Shown: positions 23,524 through 34,803 of the stretch, one piece after another
Position numbering within the stretch: position 1 is the stretch's first letter
Layout: each line of letters opens with the position of its first letter
From: Leptobrachium leishanense
Taxonomy: Eukaryota > Chordata > Amphibia > Anura > Megophryidae
Assembly: GCA_009667805.1 (NCBI GenBank)
Contig: CM019067.1
Location: 158,367,049 to 158,431,048, forward strand
DNA length: 64,000 nt
Reading direction: 5' to 3'
The notes under the pieces: generated by a model
What the model saw: the letters and a program-made list of their open reading frames with translations, nothing else
Told to the model about the DNA's origin: nothing
The model's database searches: none
Made by a program: the position numbers and the translations under genes

Positions 23524-23733
23524 TTTTTTTTTGAGAAAGGATTTTACCAGGAAAGATACATTGAGATTTCACTCGTTTTCAATTATGTCATGGGTGGCGA
23601 GTATGTACCATTAGGTGTCTTGCCCAAGGACACTTACTGGAAAGGTGCTCTTTGGGATCGAACCCATGGCTCCACAGGCTCTCTCCACGCAGAGCAGGGA
23701 TGTTGCCTCTACTCCACCCAGCCTGTACATATA
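23524..23733 (-). mobile_element. tRNA-headed SINE with LINE-type tail
   Basis: On the minus strand the 5' part has a pol III B-box-like GGGTTCGATCCC (23654-23665 complement) and an A-box-like TGGAGTAGAGG upstream. The 3' part (GAAAACGAG..GAAATCTCAATGTATC..TTCCTGGTAAAAT) matches the 3' end of the LINE at 51440-52700. The tail is A-rich. A second copy lies at 38158-38785. Confidence 0.7.
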
Positions 23734-23782
23734 ACATTTCAATGTTCTTGAACCCAGGACATACTTGAAAACGAGAGAAATC
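23734..23782 (+). repeat. LINE 3'-end fragment
   Basis: ATTTCAATGTTCTTGAACCC followed by GGACATACTTGAAAACGAG belongs to the same LINE 3' end as 51440, in the opposite orientation. It abuts the SINE and the next repeat. Confidence 0.55.
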
Positions 23783-24377
23783 TTATATTCAGAGAGCACT
23801 GAAATGTCACTGACATTTCGGTGCTTTCTCGTTCCCTGTGTTTCCCTGCACTTCGAGAAATCGAAGTTCCCCACCCAGCGGCGTATTCAGCATTCACCGC
23901 AGGGTCCCCCGCAAACCTGACGAACACCTGCCAAACACTCACCGAACACTCACTGAAAACCAGCAGAAACCACCACAAAACCAAACTGAACATGCCAGAA
24001 AAAAACGATGAGTCGCCGGTGACAGCGCAGACCAGCCACCGGAAAAAGCTGACAAGCTCTCGAAAGGGGTAAAAAAAAATAAAGAACAATACGCTTGAAA
24101 GCGACAAAATTGAAACGCTGTTGGCAAAAAAACTACTGAACGAAAATGCGTGGTATTTACTTATAAGATCCTATGAATGATAATAAAAAATGGCTGTTAC
24201 AGAAAAAAGAAAATACGATTTAAAAAAAACACAGAAAAAATATTTTGCAAAAAAATCCTGAAAAATTTGGCGAACTGCCTGCTCACTGAATAACCAAACG
24301 GCCACGAAATGGCACTGCATGCTTAATTACAGTGTCCGGTTACATTTCGGAGCCAGATCGGCTCTCTCTGAATAACC
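23783..24377. mobile_element. GGTTATTCA-TIR repeat, copy 4, internally deleted
   Basis: It has the left end TTATATTCAGAGAGCACTG, then the CA-rich block and the CTGAACGAAAATG block. It jumps from about 24265 to the right-terminal block and ends CTCTCTGAATAACC (24377). No ORF. Confidence 0.75.
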
Positions 24378-26009
24378 ACTTTATTGAGTAGTACCTTTGT
24401 ATAGTGGAAGAGTTACTACAACAATTTGAGTAATTTGAATAACCTACATCAGTTAATATAAATGTTGTGCCCCCTTTTGCATTACATTTGGTAAACTATT
24501 GTATATTTAAAATAATGAACTCATGTATGTGACTTAAATCCAATGAATAACTAATATTTTCTACAATTCTACAAGATGGCAAGATAAAATTTAACCATTC
24601 TGTCTTTTGTAGGCATCACGCTAGCTCTTAACAATGTCAACAGCCTGTTGGCATATTAGTGTTTCTACTATAGGAAGCAAATTAATAATGATAGAAATCT
24701 TCATTAATGTGTTCAGTGAATAGTAGGAGCAAATACTGTCCACAATTGTAAATATGTCCAGAGGCAGTTGGGCAAGAGAAAAAGGAATGGCATACAAACA
24801 TTAATATAATTTTCAGAATGTAAAAAATTGCTTTAAGGGTGACTCTTCATTTAAAAGTTGTTGGCGCCTTAGCACCCCTTCCCCTTCTTACTACCTCTGA
24901 CCCAGTTAACCACTTGGTTCATTTCATGGCATGATATGCAGGGAATGCGTGATAAATGTAACAAATGAATTTTTGTGGTAACTACATTCTATATATGCAA
25001 TGCAAAATACTTTATTTTAGAAAGTGTATTGCAGTGATCATCTTTTATATCCCACAATTTAGCAGTTTTGAAAATCTGAGTCGACTGGTATTTAGACTGT
25101 CAAGAAACAATTAATTTGGCTTTGAATTTCATGATTTATTGTGTGCCAGATTATGACAAAATCAATTATTTCAATTGCTAAAGCACTCAGAGCGTTAAGT
25201 GCATTTGAAAAAAAATGTTTATTTGTAAATTTAAACTCTGCCAACTTAAAACTGCTGTGAAATGTAAAATTTACATTTAATTAAATATTGTAGAATATTT
25301 ACAACAAATATGACTTCATTGTATATAATATAATTAGTTATACTTGTAATAAGGCTAAGCAAGTGCTATATCTTATTACTGAGAAGATAACATATAAAAT
25401 TAAACTACCAAATATGCAATAGATTTGCAATAATTTAATACTTGGTAATAACTACGTAGTATTTGTTGGCCTCTAGGATTTTTCTTGTTATTGACTAAGA
25501 TCCACTAAAGCTCTGCAAGACATCTAGCCTCATTAAAGAGGTGCAAGGGGGCACAAGATTGCTATGTGGGGGCATGGGACAATGTAGGGAAACTATTTAA
25601 GGGTAATGTAATGGCAATGTTAGCTTTATATGTCAGCATTAAATGGCAGTAGTTGTGGGTCTTTGTGACACCTAATGTGTAATTAGTGTTAAACAAAAGG
25701 CATATGTATGCAATGGTGATGTGGAATATCTTGGTTGTTTTGCGATCTAGTGTAATATGAAATCTCAAACAATTTTGAAGTGCTTTGCAGTAAGGTTTAC
25801 AGTGATGGGGACATACACACTGATAGATTCTAGGAGCACAAGAAAGTGAAAAAGTTCCATGTTTAAAATCTTTATTCATAAAAGATACTTTTGGTGAGTG
25901 GACATTTTTTACAAGACCTCCATGCTGACTTTTATTTGCAGGTTTTTATTGAAAATCCTCACTCCCACCGCGCTTCATTGCTCTTTGACTTTACCCCACA
26001 ATCCAGAGT
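24378..26009. other. Unique AT-rich sequence
   Basis: No gene, RNA or repeat was recognised in about 1.6 kb. Confidence 0.5.
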
Positions 26010-26011
26010 AC

Positions 26012-28066
26012 TATTATTATTATTATTCTTTATTTATAAAGCGCCAGCATATTCCGCAGCGTGTACAATAAGCACAGTATAGACAGGGTTACAATACATT
26101 GAACAACATTTGACAAACAGTGCAGGAGGAGATGAGGGCCCTATTCCCGTAGGAACTCACAATCTGGGAGGGTTAGGGTTGGAAACAGGAGGAGAGGACT
26201 GTAAGGTGAGAGTGATTGATGATTGCGTCAGTGAGTTGGGTGGTAGGCTTCCCTAAATAGGAACGTTTTAAGGGAGCATTTGAAGGAAGAGAAGTTAGGG
26301 GAAAGTCTGACCGTACGAGGGAGAGCGTTCCAGAGAGTGGGGGCTGCGCGTGAGAAATCCTGCAGTCTATCATGGGAAGAGGTGATGCGGTGAGAAGCTA
26401 GGCGCAGGTCACTGTTTGACCTTAGGAAGCGGGCTGGGGTGTATTTGGTGATTAGTGAGGACAGGTAGTGGGGAGCTGAGTTAGTGAGGGTTTTGTAGGT
26501 AAGGATAAGGATTTTGAACTTAATTCTGCAGTGGATGGGGAGCCAGTGAAGGCACTCGCAGAGGGGAGCGGCAGAGACAGAGCGGCGGGTGAGGTGAATT
26601 AGTTTGGCTGAGGCGTTCAGGATGGATTGTAGGGGGGAGAGGCGGGACAGAGGGAGGCCAGATAAGAGATTATTGCAATAGTCGAGTCGGGAGATTACCA
26701 GGGCGTGTATGAGTTTTTTTGTGGCGACAGCGGTAAGAAATGGCCGAATTCTGGAAATATTACGCAGTTGGTATCGGCAGGAGGAGGAAAGAGACTTGAT
26801 GTGGGGGATGAAGGAAAGAGCAGAGTCAAGTGTAACTCCAAGACAGCGAACTTGGTTTGATGGGGAAATGGTGATACCCTCCACCGTGATAGAGAAGTCA
26901 GGAGGTGGGGAGGCATTGGAGGGAGGAATAAGTAGGAGTTCAGTCTTCGACATGTTGATCTTTAGGTGGTGGGAGGCCATCCAGGAGGAGATGCCAGATA
27001 AACAGTCACTGACTTTTGAAAGGACAGGGGGAGAGAGATCAGGGGTAGAGAGGTAGATCTGAGTGTCATCAGCGTAGAGGTGGTAATTGAAGCCAAAGCT
27101 GTTGATGATTTTGCCCAGGGAGGAGGTGTAGATGGAAAAGAGCAGAGGACCAAGGACAGAGCCTTGAGGTACACCAACAGATAGAGGCAATGAGGAGGAG
27201 GAGTTTCCAGCAAAGGACACACAGAAGGACCTGTTGGATAAATAGGATTCGACCCAAGCGAGTGCAGTGTCACCGAGACCCAGAGAGTTGAGGGTCTGTA
27301 GAAGGAGGGGTGGTCAACAGTGTCAAAAGCAGCCGAGAGGTCAAGCAGGATGAGAATAGAATAGTGGCCGTGTTTTTTAGCAGTTAGGAGGTCGTTGGTG
27401 ACTTTGGTGAGGGCAGTTTCAGTTGAGTGTAGGGGACGAAAGCCAGATTGCAGGGGTCAAGTAGGGAATTGGAGGACAGGAAGAGGGAGAGGCAGTTGAA
27501 GACTAGTTTTTCTAACAGCTTTGATGTGAAGGGAAGCAGGGATACAGGGCGGTAGTTGGATGGAGAGTTGGGATCTAGGGATGGTTTCTTTAGTAAAGGG
27601 GTAACTAGCGCGTGTTTGAAGGCGGATGGAAAGGAGCCAGTGGAGAGAGATAGGTTGAAGATGTGTGTGAGAGCAGGGGTGAGGGAGGAGGAGAGGGGAG
27701 GAATTAGATGTGAGGGAATGGGGTCGAGCGGGCATGTGGTGAGATGTGAGGAGGACAATAAGGAATTGACTTCCTCCTCAGTGGCTGGGAGGAAGCGGCA
27801 GAGGGTGGCAGAGGGGACCTGTGGGAGTGGAGGTGGCAGATAACTATCTTGTGTTGGGATGTTGCGTCTGATATTTAGAGTTTTACTGAGGAAGTAGTCT
27901 GCCAGGTCTTGAGCGCTGAAGGCAGCTGTGGGGGGAGGTGCAGGTGGGTAGAGGAGGGTGTTGAAGGTGGACCAGAGCCGTTTAGGGTTGGAGGACAGCG
28001 TAGATATAAGAGATGAGAAGAAGGATTGTACTAGTACTAGTGCCGGCTTTGGTACCACTTGATTTT
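26012..28066 (-). mobile_element. L2-clade LINE, 5'-truncated
   Basis: The minus-strand 3' end at 26012-26120 has the L2-type terminus (TTTATAAAGCGCCAGCATAT complement, with an ATT repeat tail). It reads up through the C-terminal domain and RT to about 28060. The opposed, longer copy begins at about 28596. Confidence 0.93.
26225..28058 (-). pseudogene. L2 ORF2 fragment (RT and C-terminal domain)
   Basis: The minus-strand pieces are 28058-27384 and 27220-26228, with a shifted piece between. The first has [12 protein letters not shown], the alpha-helical finger and [17 protein letters not shown]. The second has [26 protein letters not shown] and then the L2 C-terminal stretch with [22 protein letters not shown] and [10 protein letters not shown], ending FLFREAYHP. 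Frameshifts lie near 27455 and 27250-27300. It is truncated before the endonuclease. The catalytic YADD is intact. It is close in sequence to the copy at 28596-35027. Confidence 0.9.
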
Positions 28067-28595
28067 GATGATATTGTTGCTGATTGTCAGATCGGTGTGA
28101 GTTTGGCCATCATCTCAAGTCTTACTGACCATGAGGAGTATAATTACCCTTAAGTAAATCCAACCTGGTTTTCTCTGGTGAATACTGAGATACCCAAGTG
28201 GGTGCACATGGGAGGAAGATTGAGAGAGTGGGGATTCCACTGGAAAAGACAGAGCCCTTTACCTGCCTTGGTTCCCACAGATGGAAATCTACTGTATAGC
28301 TGGGGACCTACGTCACAAGGGAGCAAGTGGGATGGCTGTCAATGCTGGCCTTTCACAAAAAAGCCCACAGTTCTTTGGTTTGCCGATTACCTTGCAAACC
28401 AATGAAGACATGCCTACCACAAAACGGAAAACAGCGGACTCAAATATTTTTCATTTTTACGTCTTACCTTTAACATCCCAGTAGTGATCTGGCCCATTAT
28501 TTCCATAACATATATGCATCATTAGATTAAACTGATGATATGCCATCACATGGTGGTCTACACCTGAGCCATACCCCCAGACCGGGTGAGAGAAA
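28067..28595. other. Spacer between two opposed L2 copies
   Basis: About 530 bp of mixed-composition DNA with no recognised repeat. It contains a 75-codon plus-strand frame (28178-28405) without family motifs. Confidence 0.4.
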
Positions 28596-28721
28596 TGGTG
28601 GCGGTGTCGGAATCCTGCTCTCTCCCACCTGCACCTACCAGCATCTCCCTCCACCCCATCCCTCTCCTTCTCCTCCTTTGAAACACACTGCATCCGCCTG
28701 TTCTCTCCCCTGGCTCTAAGG

Positions 28722-30526
28722 GTGGCAGTCATCTACCGCCCACCGGGACCAACCTCCCAGTTCTTTGACCACTTTGCCACCTGGCTTTCTCACTTCCTGT
28801 CTTCTTGTCTTCCATGCCTAGTTCTCGGGGACTTCAACATTCCCATTGATGATCCTTCTGCCCCTGCTGCCTCCAAACTTCTTTCACTCACGTCCTCCCT
28901 TGGACTCACGCAATCCTCCCTCCTCCCTACCCACCGCGATGGTCACACTATTGACCTTATCTTTTCCAACCTCTGCTCCATTTCTGAGTTCAACTGTCGC
29001 CCTTTCCCCATCTCTGACCACCACCTTCTCTCTTTCAACCTATCTGGACTTCCTAAACACCCTGCTCCCCCACCCCGTACACACACTCGCAGAAATCTAC
29101 ATGCCGTGGATCCCCATCAATTCTCCAATCTACTTCACCACCTCCCTCACACCTCATCCTTCACCTGCCCTGATGCTGCCACTAATCACTACAACACTAC
29201 TCTTATCTCTGCTCTAGACACTCTTGCTCCTCTTCGACTTTGTAAGGCCCCACGCCGCCAGCTTCAGCCCTGGTACACCCTCCAGACTCGCTACCTGCAA
29301 AGATGCTCCCACACTGCAGAGCGTGCCTGGAGGAAATACCGCTCTGAAGCTGATTTTGTTCACTTCAAGTTTATTCTCTGGTCATACACCGCTGCCCTCC
29401 ACTTGGCCAAACAATCCTTCTTCTCATCTCTTATATCTATGCTGTCCTCTAACCCTAAACGGCTCTGGTCCACCTTCAACACCCTCCTCCATCCACTCGC
29501 ACCTCCCCCCTCAGCTGCCTTCAACGCTCAAGACCTGGCAGATTTCTTCCTTAGTAAAACTCTAACTATCAGAAGCGACATCCCAACACAAGATAGTTAT
29601 CTGCCACCTCCACTCCCAGAGGTCCCCTCTGCCACCCTCTGCCGCTTCCTCCCAGCCACTGAGGAGGAAGTCAATTCCTTATTGTCCTCCTCACATCTCA
29701 CCACGTGCCCGCTCGACCCCATTCCCTCACATCTAATTCCTCCCCTCTCCTCCTCCCTCACCCCTGCTCTCACACACATCTTCAACCTATCTCTCTCCAC
29801 CGGCTCCTTCCCATCCGCCTTCAAACATGCGCTAGTTACCCCTTTACTAAAGAAACCATCCCTCGATCCCAACTCTCCATCCAACTACCGTCCTGTATCC
29901 CTGCTTCCCTTCACATCAAAGCTCTTAGAAAAACTAGTCTTCAACCGCCTCTCCCTCTTCCTGTCATCCAATTCCCTACTTGACCCCCTGCAATCTGGCT
30001 TCCGTCCCCTACACTCAACTGAAACTGCCCTCACCAAAGTCACCAACGACCTCCTAACTGCTAAAAAACACGGCCACTATTCTATGCTCATCCTGCTTGA
30101 CCTCTCGGCTGCTTTTGACACTGTTGACCACCCCCTCCTTCTGCAGACCCTCAGCTCTCTTGGTCTCTGTGACACTGCACTCGCTTGGGTTGACTCCTAT
30201 TTATCCAACAGGTCCTTCTCTGTGTCCTTTGCTGGTAACTCTTCCTCTTCATTGCCTTTATCTGTTGGTGTACCTCAAGGCTCTGTCCTTGGTCCTCTGC
30301 TCTTTTCCATCTACACCTCCTCCCTGGGCAAAATCATCAACAGCTTTGGCTTTAATTACCACCTCTATGCTGATGACACTCAGATCTACCTCTCTACCCC
30401 TGATCTCTCTCCCCCTGTCCTTTCAAAAGTCAGTGACTGTTTATCTGGCATCTCCTCCTGGATGGCCTCGCACCACCTAAAGATCAACATGTCCAAGACT
30501 GAGCTCCTACTTATTCCTCCCTCTAA
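28722..30526 (+). pseudogene. L2 ORF2: endonuclease end and RT, open but interrupted
   Basis: About 600 codons are uninterrupted, and the frame is actually open from about 28600. In order: the end of an APE endonuclease ([32 protein letters not shown]), a linker, then the RT with [57 protein letters not shown] and YADDTQIYL. The frame then enters the Harbinger element and stops at 30554. The first half of the endonuclease is missing through 5' truncation. Lack of stops over 1.8 kb indicates a young insertion. Confidence 0.92.
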
Positions 30527-30850
30527 GGCTAGGGTCAGACTAGCGCAGTTTTAACGTGCGTTTAGCCGCACAAAATCACGGCCGTACTAGCAGCAAATGA
30601 CGTCCAATGCCGGGGAACATACGAAGTACGGCCGCACGAAAATTCGTCCGCGCAACGCAAGTGGCAAACGAACGCATTTTTTCGAGAACGTCAAACCGCT
30701 ACTACTGACGTACAGAGTGCGCTGCGGCTGCATAGCGGCGTGTTTGCGTGATTGGGAGACGTCAGACGCTGCACACGTCCGGCCAACATAACGTGCACAG
30801 ACCAAACACTTCCTGTCTTGTCTGGGGGTAGCTGCAAGTTGCGTTGGACA

Positions 30851-33266
30851 ATGGCTGGGACTGACATCGACGTGGAGAGGCTGATCAATGCAGTGGCAGA
30901 GCATCCCGAGCTGTGGGACACGGCCTGCGACAGCTACAAAGACCAGCAGAAGAAGGCCAGTGCATGGGTCACAGTGTCCAGGGTGGTGTACCCAGAGTAC
31001 GAGACGTGGTCTGATAAAGAGCAGAAGCTTCAGAGTGAGTAAATGATCATTTTATTGCATAGAATTCAATTGCATTGAACTTGAATGTAATATCAAACAA
31101 AATGGCATAACGAATTATCGTTGTCACTAAGGATGTGCGTTTCGGCTTTCAGAATTTCGGAATTAAACGACATTTTCACGATTCGTGTTTTCTGATGCGG
31201 GCGATTCCCAGATAATTTTTCGATCCGAAAATGTCAGATCCGAAATGTTTCCGAGCCGAAACAAAATATTGTACGAATATGCGATTGGACTTGAATTGTG
31301 TCAAATCGAAATTTATTGCTTTGAAACGAGAACAGACGTTGCGAAAAACGAGAAATTTACGAAATCACGAAAAGTAGATCCAACAAACGAGCAAAGTGAC
31401 ACAAAAAACAAAAAATGGTCCATATTCCGATGACATATCCCCGAAAAACGAGTCGAACCGAATCGAATCAAAACAGGGTTCGTTCGAAACGAGCCGAATC
31501 AAAAACTTTAAACATCCGAAAATTCGAACAGAAAAAATAATCGGTGCACAAGCCTAGGTGTCACATGTCAAATGATGTCCATCTGCCATGGCACCTGCCC
31601 TGCATTGCTAGTGAAATAATTAGACAGAGCATCGCGAAACCTGTTGGTGTGTCTATTCACAGGTATTATGTCATCGTTAGCATACTCATCCAGACCCGTT
31701 ACTGTGAGGGTATCCTCGAAATTAACCCCATCCCTTGCACGAACATAGTTATGTAGGATGCAACAGCATTTCACTATATCCACACAGAAATCCACATTTA
31801 CATCAAGTGGCCGATGAAAAATCCTCCACTTGTTGCTCAGTATGCCAAAGCTACACTCGACATACCGTCTCGCCCGCGACAGCCTGTAATTAAACACCCG
31901 CTTCTTCACAGTCAGATGTGTCCCCGAGTATGGCCGCAGGAGATGTGTGGATAAGCCGAATGCTTCATCACCCACAAAGGCATAGGGGACTGACACGTCG
32001 CTGCCAGGCAAAGGTGCGGGTCTGGGGATGTTCAGGTTCCCACCCTCAATCTCATTCCACAGTGTTGAGTTCCGAAACAGTGTTGAGTCCGAGTCCTTGC
32101 CGTATGATCCGACATCCACATACACAAAATTATAGTTGGCATCTGCCACTGCCAGTAGGCCAATTGAAAAATAATGTTTATAATTTTGATACAGTGAGCC
32201 ACTGTGCAGTGGCTTCACAATGCGGACATGTTTGCCGTCCACCGCTCCCAGGCAGTTGGGATAGTTCGCTCTCTCCCAGAATCCTGCTGCAATTGCCAGC
32301 CATGTCTCGCCTGTGGGTGTTGGCAAACATTGGTCCTTCATGGTTTCCCATATTGTTTGGCAGACCTTGCGGACGATCTCACCAGCTGTCGATCTGCCAA
32401 TGCGGAAGTTGTAATGCAGATCCTTCAAACTGCATCCACTAGCAAGATACCTAGAACATGAAAGAAGCTGTGTTATGATCACATCATATAAACCTAACCT
32501 TATGTCACTCTCATCATGTTTTGCAGCACATGAAGCAATCAATAAATGGCGCACGGTGAGGGACAATCATACCCGGGTCCTGAAAAAGGAGGCTGAAGCT
32601 GCTCGCTCTGGAGCTGGTGCAAAGAAGAGGCGCAGCTATTTGTATGCAGACCAACTGTCCTTCCTGAGGAAGAGCCAGGAGCCGCGCAAGACTGTGAGCA
32701 GTATTGACCGGCCATCCACCTCTAGCTCACAAGGGCAAGACCTGCAGCCCGCAGGATCTGGCAGCTGCCAGGTGGAGGTCGAGCAGGGTGGTGCGGAGTC
32801 CCAGGTGGAGGATGTGGAGTCCCAACAGGTGCCGGGTACAGCACCCACAGACAGCACCAGTACGGCTCCCAGGAGGAAGAAGCCACCATCAGCTGATGTC
32901 GAGCAGGCCATGGTCGCATTCATGGACGCGCACCATACACATCCACGCTGCATGGTCGCTGATTCCGAGGACATGTCCTTTTTCAATTCATGTCTCTCCC
33001 TGCTCAACATAATGACCCCAGCGCAGAAGCTGGATTATCGCCGCCGAAGCCTGGACCTGATACATGAGATACTGTCCCATCCACAACAGGCACCTGTATA
33101 TCACGGTGTCGTGCCACAATACCCCCATGGTTATTCCCACCACTGCCAGGCGTTGCCTGCCCGCCCACCCATGTCCCCTGTTGCTGGGCCACCCCGGCCA
33201 GAGTACCACCGCAGCCATATGCATGGTCCTCATGCCCCAGATGCTCCTCGGTATCATACCATGTGA
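30851..33266 (+). CDS. Harbinger MADF-BESS (Myb/SANT-like) protein, two exons
   Basis: Exon 1 is 30851-31034 (ATG in context ACAATGG) and exon 2 is 32527-33266. The donor is CAGA|GTGAGT and the acceptor TTTTGCAG|CACATG. The join is in frame and gives about 307 residues. Residues about 8-100 form a MADF domain: LINAVAEHPELWD, then SYKDQQKKASAW, W-S-D-K-E-Q-K, KWRTVRDNHTRVLKK and a YADQLSFLRK close. A Ser/Pro-rich linker follows. Near residues 225-265 a BESS-like motif reads SFFNSCLSLLNIMTPAQKLD. In the Harbinger superfamily this Myb/MADF partner binds element DNA and helps bring transposase into the nucleus; that role is inferred here. No stop or frameshift is seen. The splice model is predicted, not proven. 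Confidence 0.85.
31051..31056 (-). promoter_or_regulatory. Candidate polyadenylation signal of the transposase
   Basis: TTTATT on the plus strand is AATAAA on the coding strand. Without the hAT insertion it would lie about 80 nt past the transposase stop codon; now it is about 510 nt away. It falls just after the MADF exon 1 donor. Confidence 0.45.
31128..31556. mobile_element. hAT MITE inside the Harbinger element
   Basis: Its ends are TAAGGATGTGC and GCACAAGCCTA. The flanking 8-mers are GTTGTCAC (31120-31127) and GGTGTCAC (31557-31564), one mismatch. The interior is rich in TTCG/CGAA. It lies within the MADF intron and starts 4 bp beyond the transposase stop codon on that strand. Confidence 0.8.
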
Positions 33267-33909
33267 GGTGTATCGTCTGTTCGTTTATGTTTGTCACAGT
33301 TTATTCATGTTGTTCTACTATTTTTATTTTATTACCTTCATTGGACATGCAATAATATATGTGTTTAATATGTTATTGTTATCTTCTGTCATATTATTTC
33401 GGGACTAAAATATTATTTGTTTCACATCGTTGTCAGTGTCATTACTCTTTCGTTACGTGTTCTGCAAGGTGATGCATGCGTGTGTGTGTGGGCATATAAC
33501 TACTGACCTACAATAGAGCCTCTGCACACCGAGCACATGTCTGATGACTGGCAGCGATGTCATGAATGCAGGTGTTTGATAGTACTTACCGCAAAGTGAG
33601 GACCAGCATCTCCTCCGGTGGTATGGCAGCCCTCATGTTGGTGTCCCTCTTGGTCAGCGGCTCACGCGCCTTCATCAACAGTTCATCAAAGGTGTGGATG
33701 GACATCCGCAGGTAGTTGAAGAACTTCACGGGGTCCCTCTCTCGCAGTGGCCTGTACAGTGTCACAAAGTGGCCATGCGTGTGTCTGGCAGTGTTGATTG
33801 GATGGACCCATGTTCGCCGTTGTCTTTTCTTCTTCAGGTACAGGTATCCCAGTGCAGCAAAAAGAAACACTTGGACTGCATCCATCTTGGAAAATGCCAC
33901 CATTCCCAA
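31568..33909 (-). CDS. HARBI1-like DDE transposase, two exons
   Basis: On the minus strand, exon 1 is 33909-33590 and exon 2 is 32450-31568. Donor GCG|GTAAGT and acceptor TTCTAG|GTATC join in frame to give about 400 residues. The join restores the family motif LTLRYLASG.SLKDLHYNFRIG, which supports the model. The N-terminus has a DELL-type helical region and EEMLVLTLR. The catalytic core shows LGAVDGKHV (Asp about 178), YVDVGSYGKDSDS (about 217-229), GDEAFGLSTHLLRPY (about 267-281) and RRYVECSFGILSNKWRIF (Glu about 305). The C-terminus has CCILHNYV. All acidic positions are present and no disruption is seen. It would excise and insert the element and its MITEs at TWA sites. The nearest minus-strand AATAAA is at 31051-31056. 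Confidence 0.9.
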
Positions 33910-34122
33910 AATGCCTTTTTATACCCCTTCCCTTTTATTTGATTCATTCTGCAATTGATTTGGTTGATCATATCTCTCTTCTTCCAGCTCCGTGAAACAA
34001 AACGTACGAAAATGCGCATCGTATGACCGCTTTCGCGCATTCCGTTAAAAAATACGTTCGTTCGTTCGACCGCACTTTTTCATGTTCGCGGCGAAAAATG
34101 CGTTCGTCTGACCCTAGCCTAA

Positions 34123-34803
34123 TGCCTCCCCACCTCCTGACTTCTCTATCACAGTGGAGGTATCACCATCTCCCCATCAAACCAAGTTCGCTGTCTTGGA
34201 GTTACACTTGACTCTGCTCTTTCCTTCATCCCCCACATCAAGTCTCTTTCCTCCTCCTGCCGCTACCAATTGCGTAATATTTCCAGAATTCGGCCATTTC
34301 TACTGCTGTCACCACAAAACAACTCATACACGCCTGGTACTCCCGACTTGACTATTGCAATAATCTCTTATCTGGCCTCCCTCTGTCCCACCTCTCCCCC
34401 CTACAATCCATCCTGAACGCCTCCGCCAGGCTAATTCACCTCACCCGCCTCTCTGTCTCTGCCGCTCCCCTCTGCGAGTCCCTTCACTGGCTCCCCATCC
34501 ACTGCAGAATTAAGTTCAAAATCCTTATCCTTACCTACAAACCCTCACTAACTCAGCTCCCCACTACCTGTCCTCACTAATCACCAAATACACCCCAGCC
34601 CGCTCCCTAAGGTCAAACAGCGACCTGCGCCTAGCTTTTCCCCGCATCACCTCTTCCCATGATAGACTGCAGGACTTCACACGCGCAGCCCCCATTCTCT
34701 GGAACGCTATTCCTTGTACGGTCAGACTTTCCCCTAATTTCTCTTCCTTCAAATGCTCCCTTAAAACATTCCTATTTAGGGAAGCCTACCACCCAACTCA
34801 CTG
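34123..34803 (+). pseudogene. L2 ORF2 C-terminal part, downstream of the Harbinger
   Basis: This is the continuation of the L2 frame after the insertion. It shows LSQWR, then [35 protein letters not shown] and finally a LFREAYHPT ending near 34800, matching the minus-strand copy. Several small frameshifts are present (for example near 34310 and 34545). Stop and 3' UTR lead to the L2 tail at 35027. Confidence 0.85.

Larger units (their letters stand above)
30527..34119. mobile_element. PIF/Harbinger DNA transposon, apparently autonomous
   Basis: The 3,593-bp element starts GGCTAGGGTCAGAC and ends in its exact complement GTCTGACCCTAGCC. It is flanked by TAA on both sides (30524-30526, 34120-34122); a 3-bp TWA duplication is the PIF/Harbinger hallmark. 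The uninterrupted L2 sister has CCAATGCC at the equivalent site, so the empty site can be inferred. It encodes a HARBI1-like DDE transposase (minus) and a MADF-BESS protein (plus). A 429-bp hAT MITE has inserted inside. Its CpG-rich ends (about 290 bp left, 130 bp right) are those of the MITEs at 38249, 42278 and 60545. Confidence 0.95.

Noticed and set aside
23654..23733. tRNA gene
   Set aside because: It has A/B-box-like words but no cloverleaf, and it continues into a LINE-type tail, so it is a SINE head.
26709..27056. Plus-strand 115-codon frame
   Set aside because: It is an antisense shadow of the L2 RT region.
28722..30554. Single 610-codon L2 frame considered as a host gene
   Set aside because: It has LINE endonuclease and RT motifs, and its last codons lie in the Harbinger.
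30691..30921. Minus-strand open frame over the left end of the Harbinger
   Set aside because: It is a shadow of the CpG-rich end and MADF exon 1, and no family motif is present.
32636..33010. Minus-strand frame opposite MADF exon 2
   Set aside because: It is a shadow ORF; the spliced plus-strand frame has recognisable MADF and BESS motifs.
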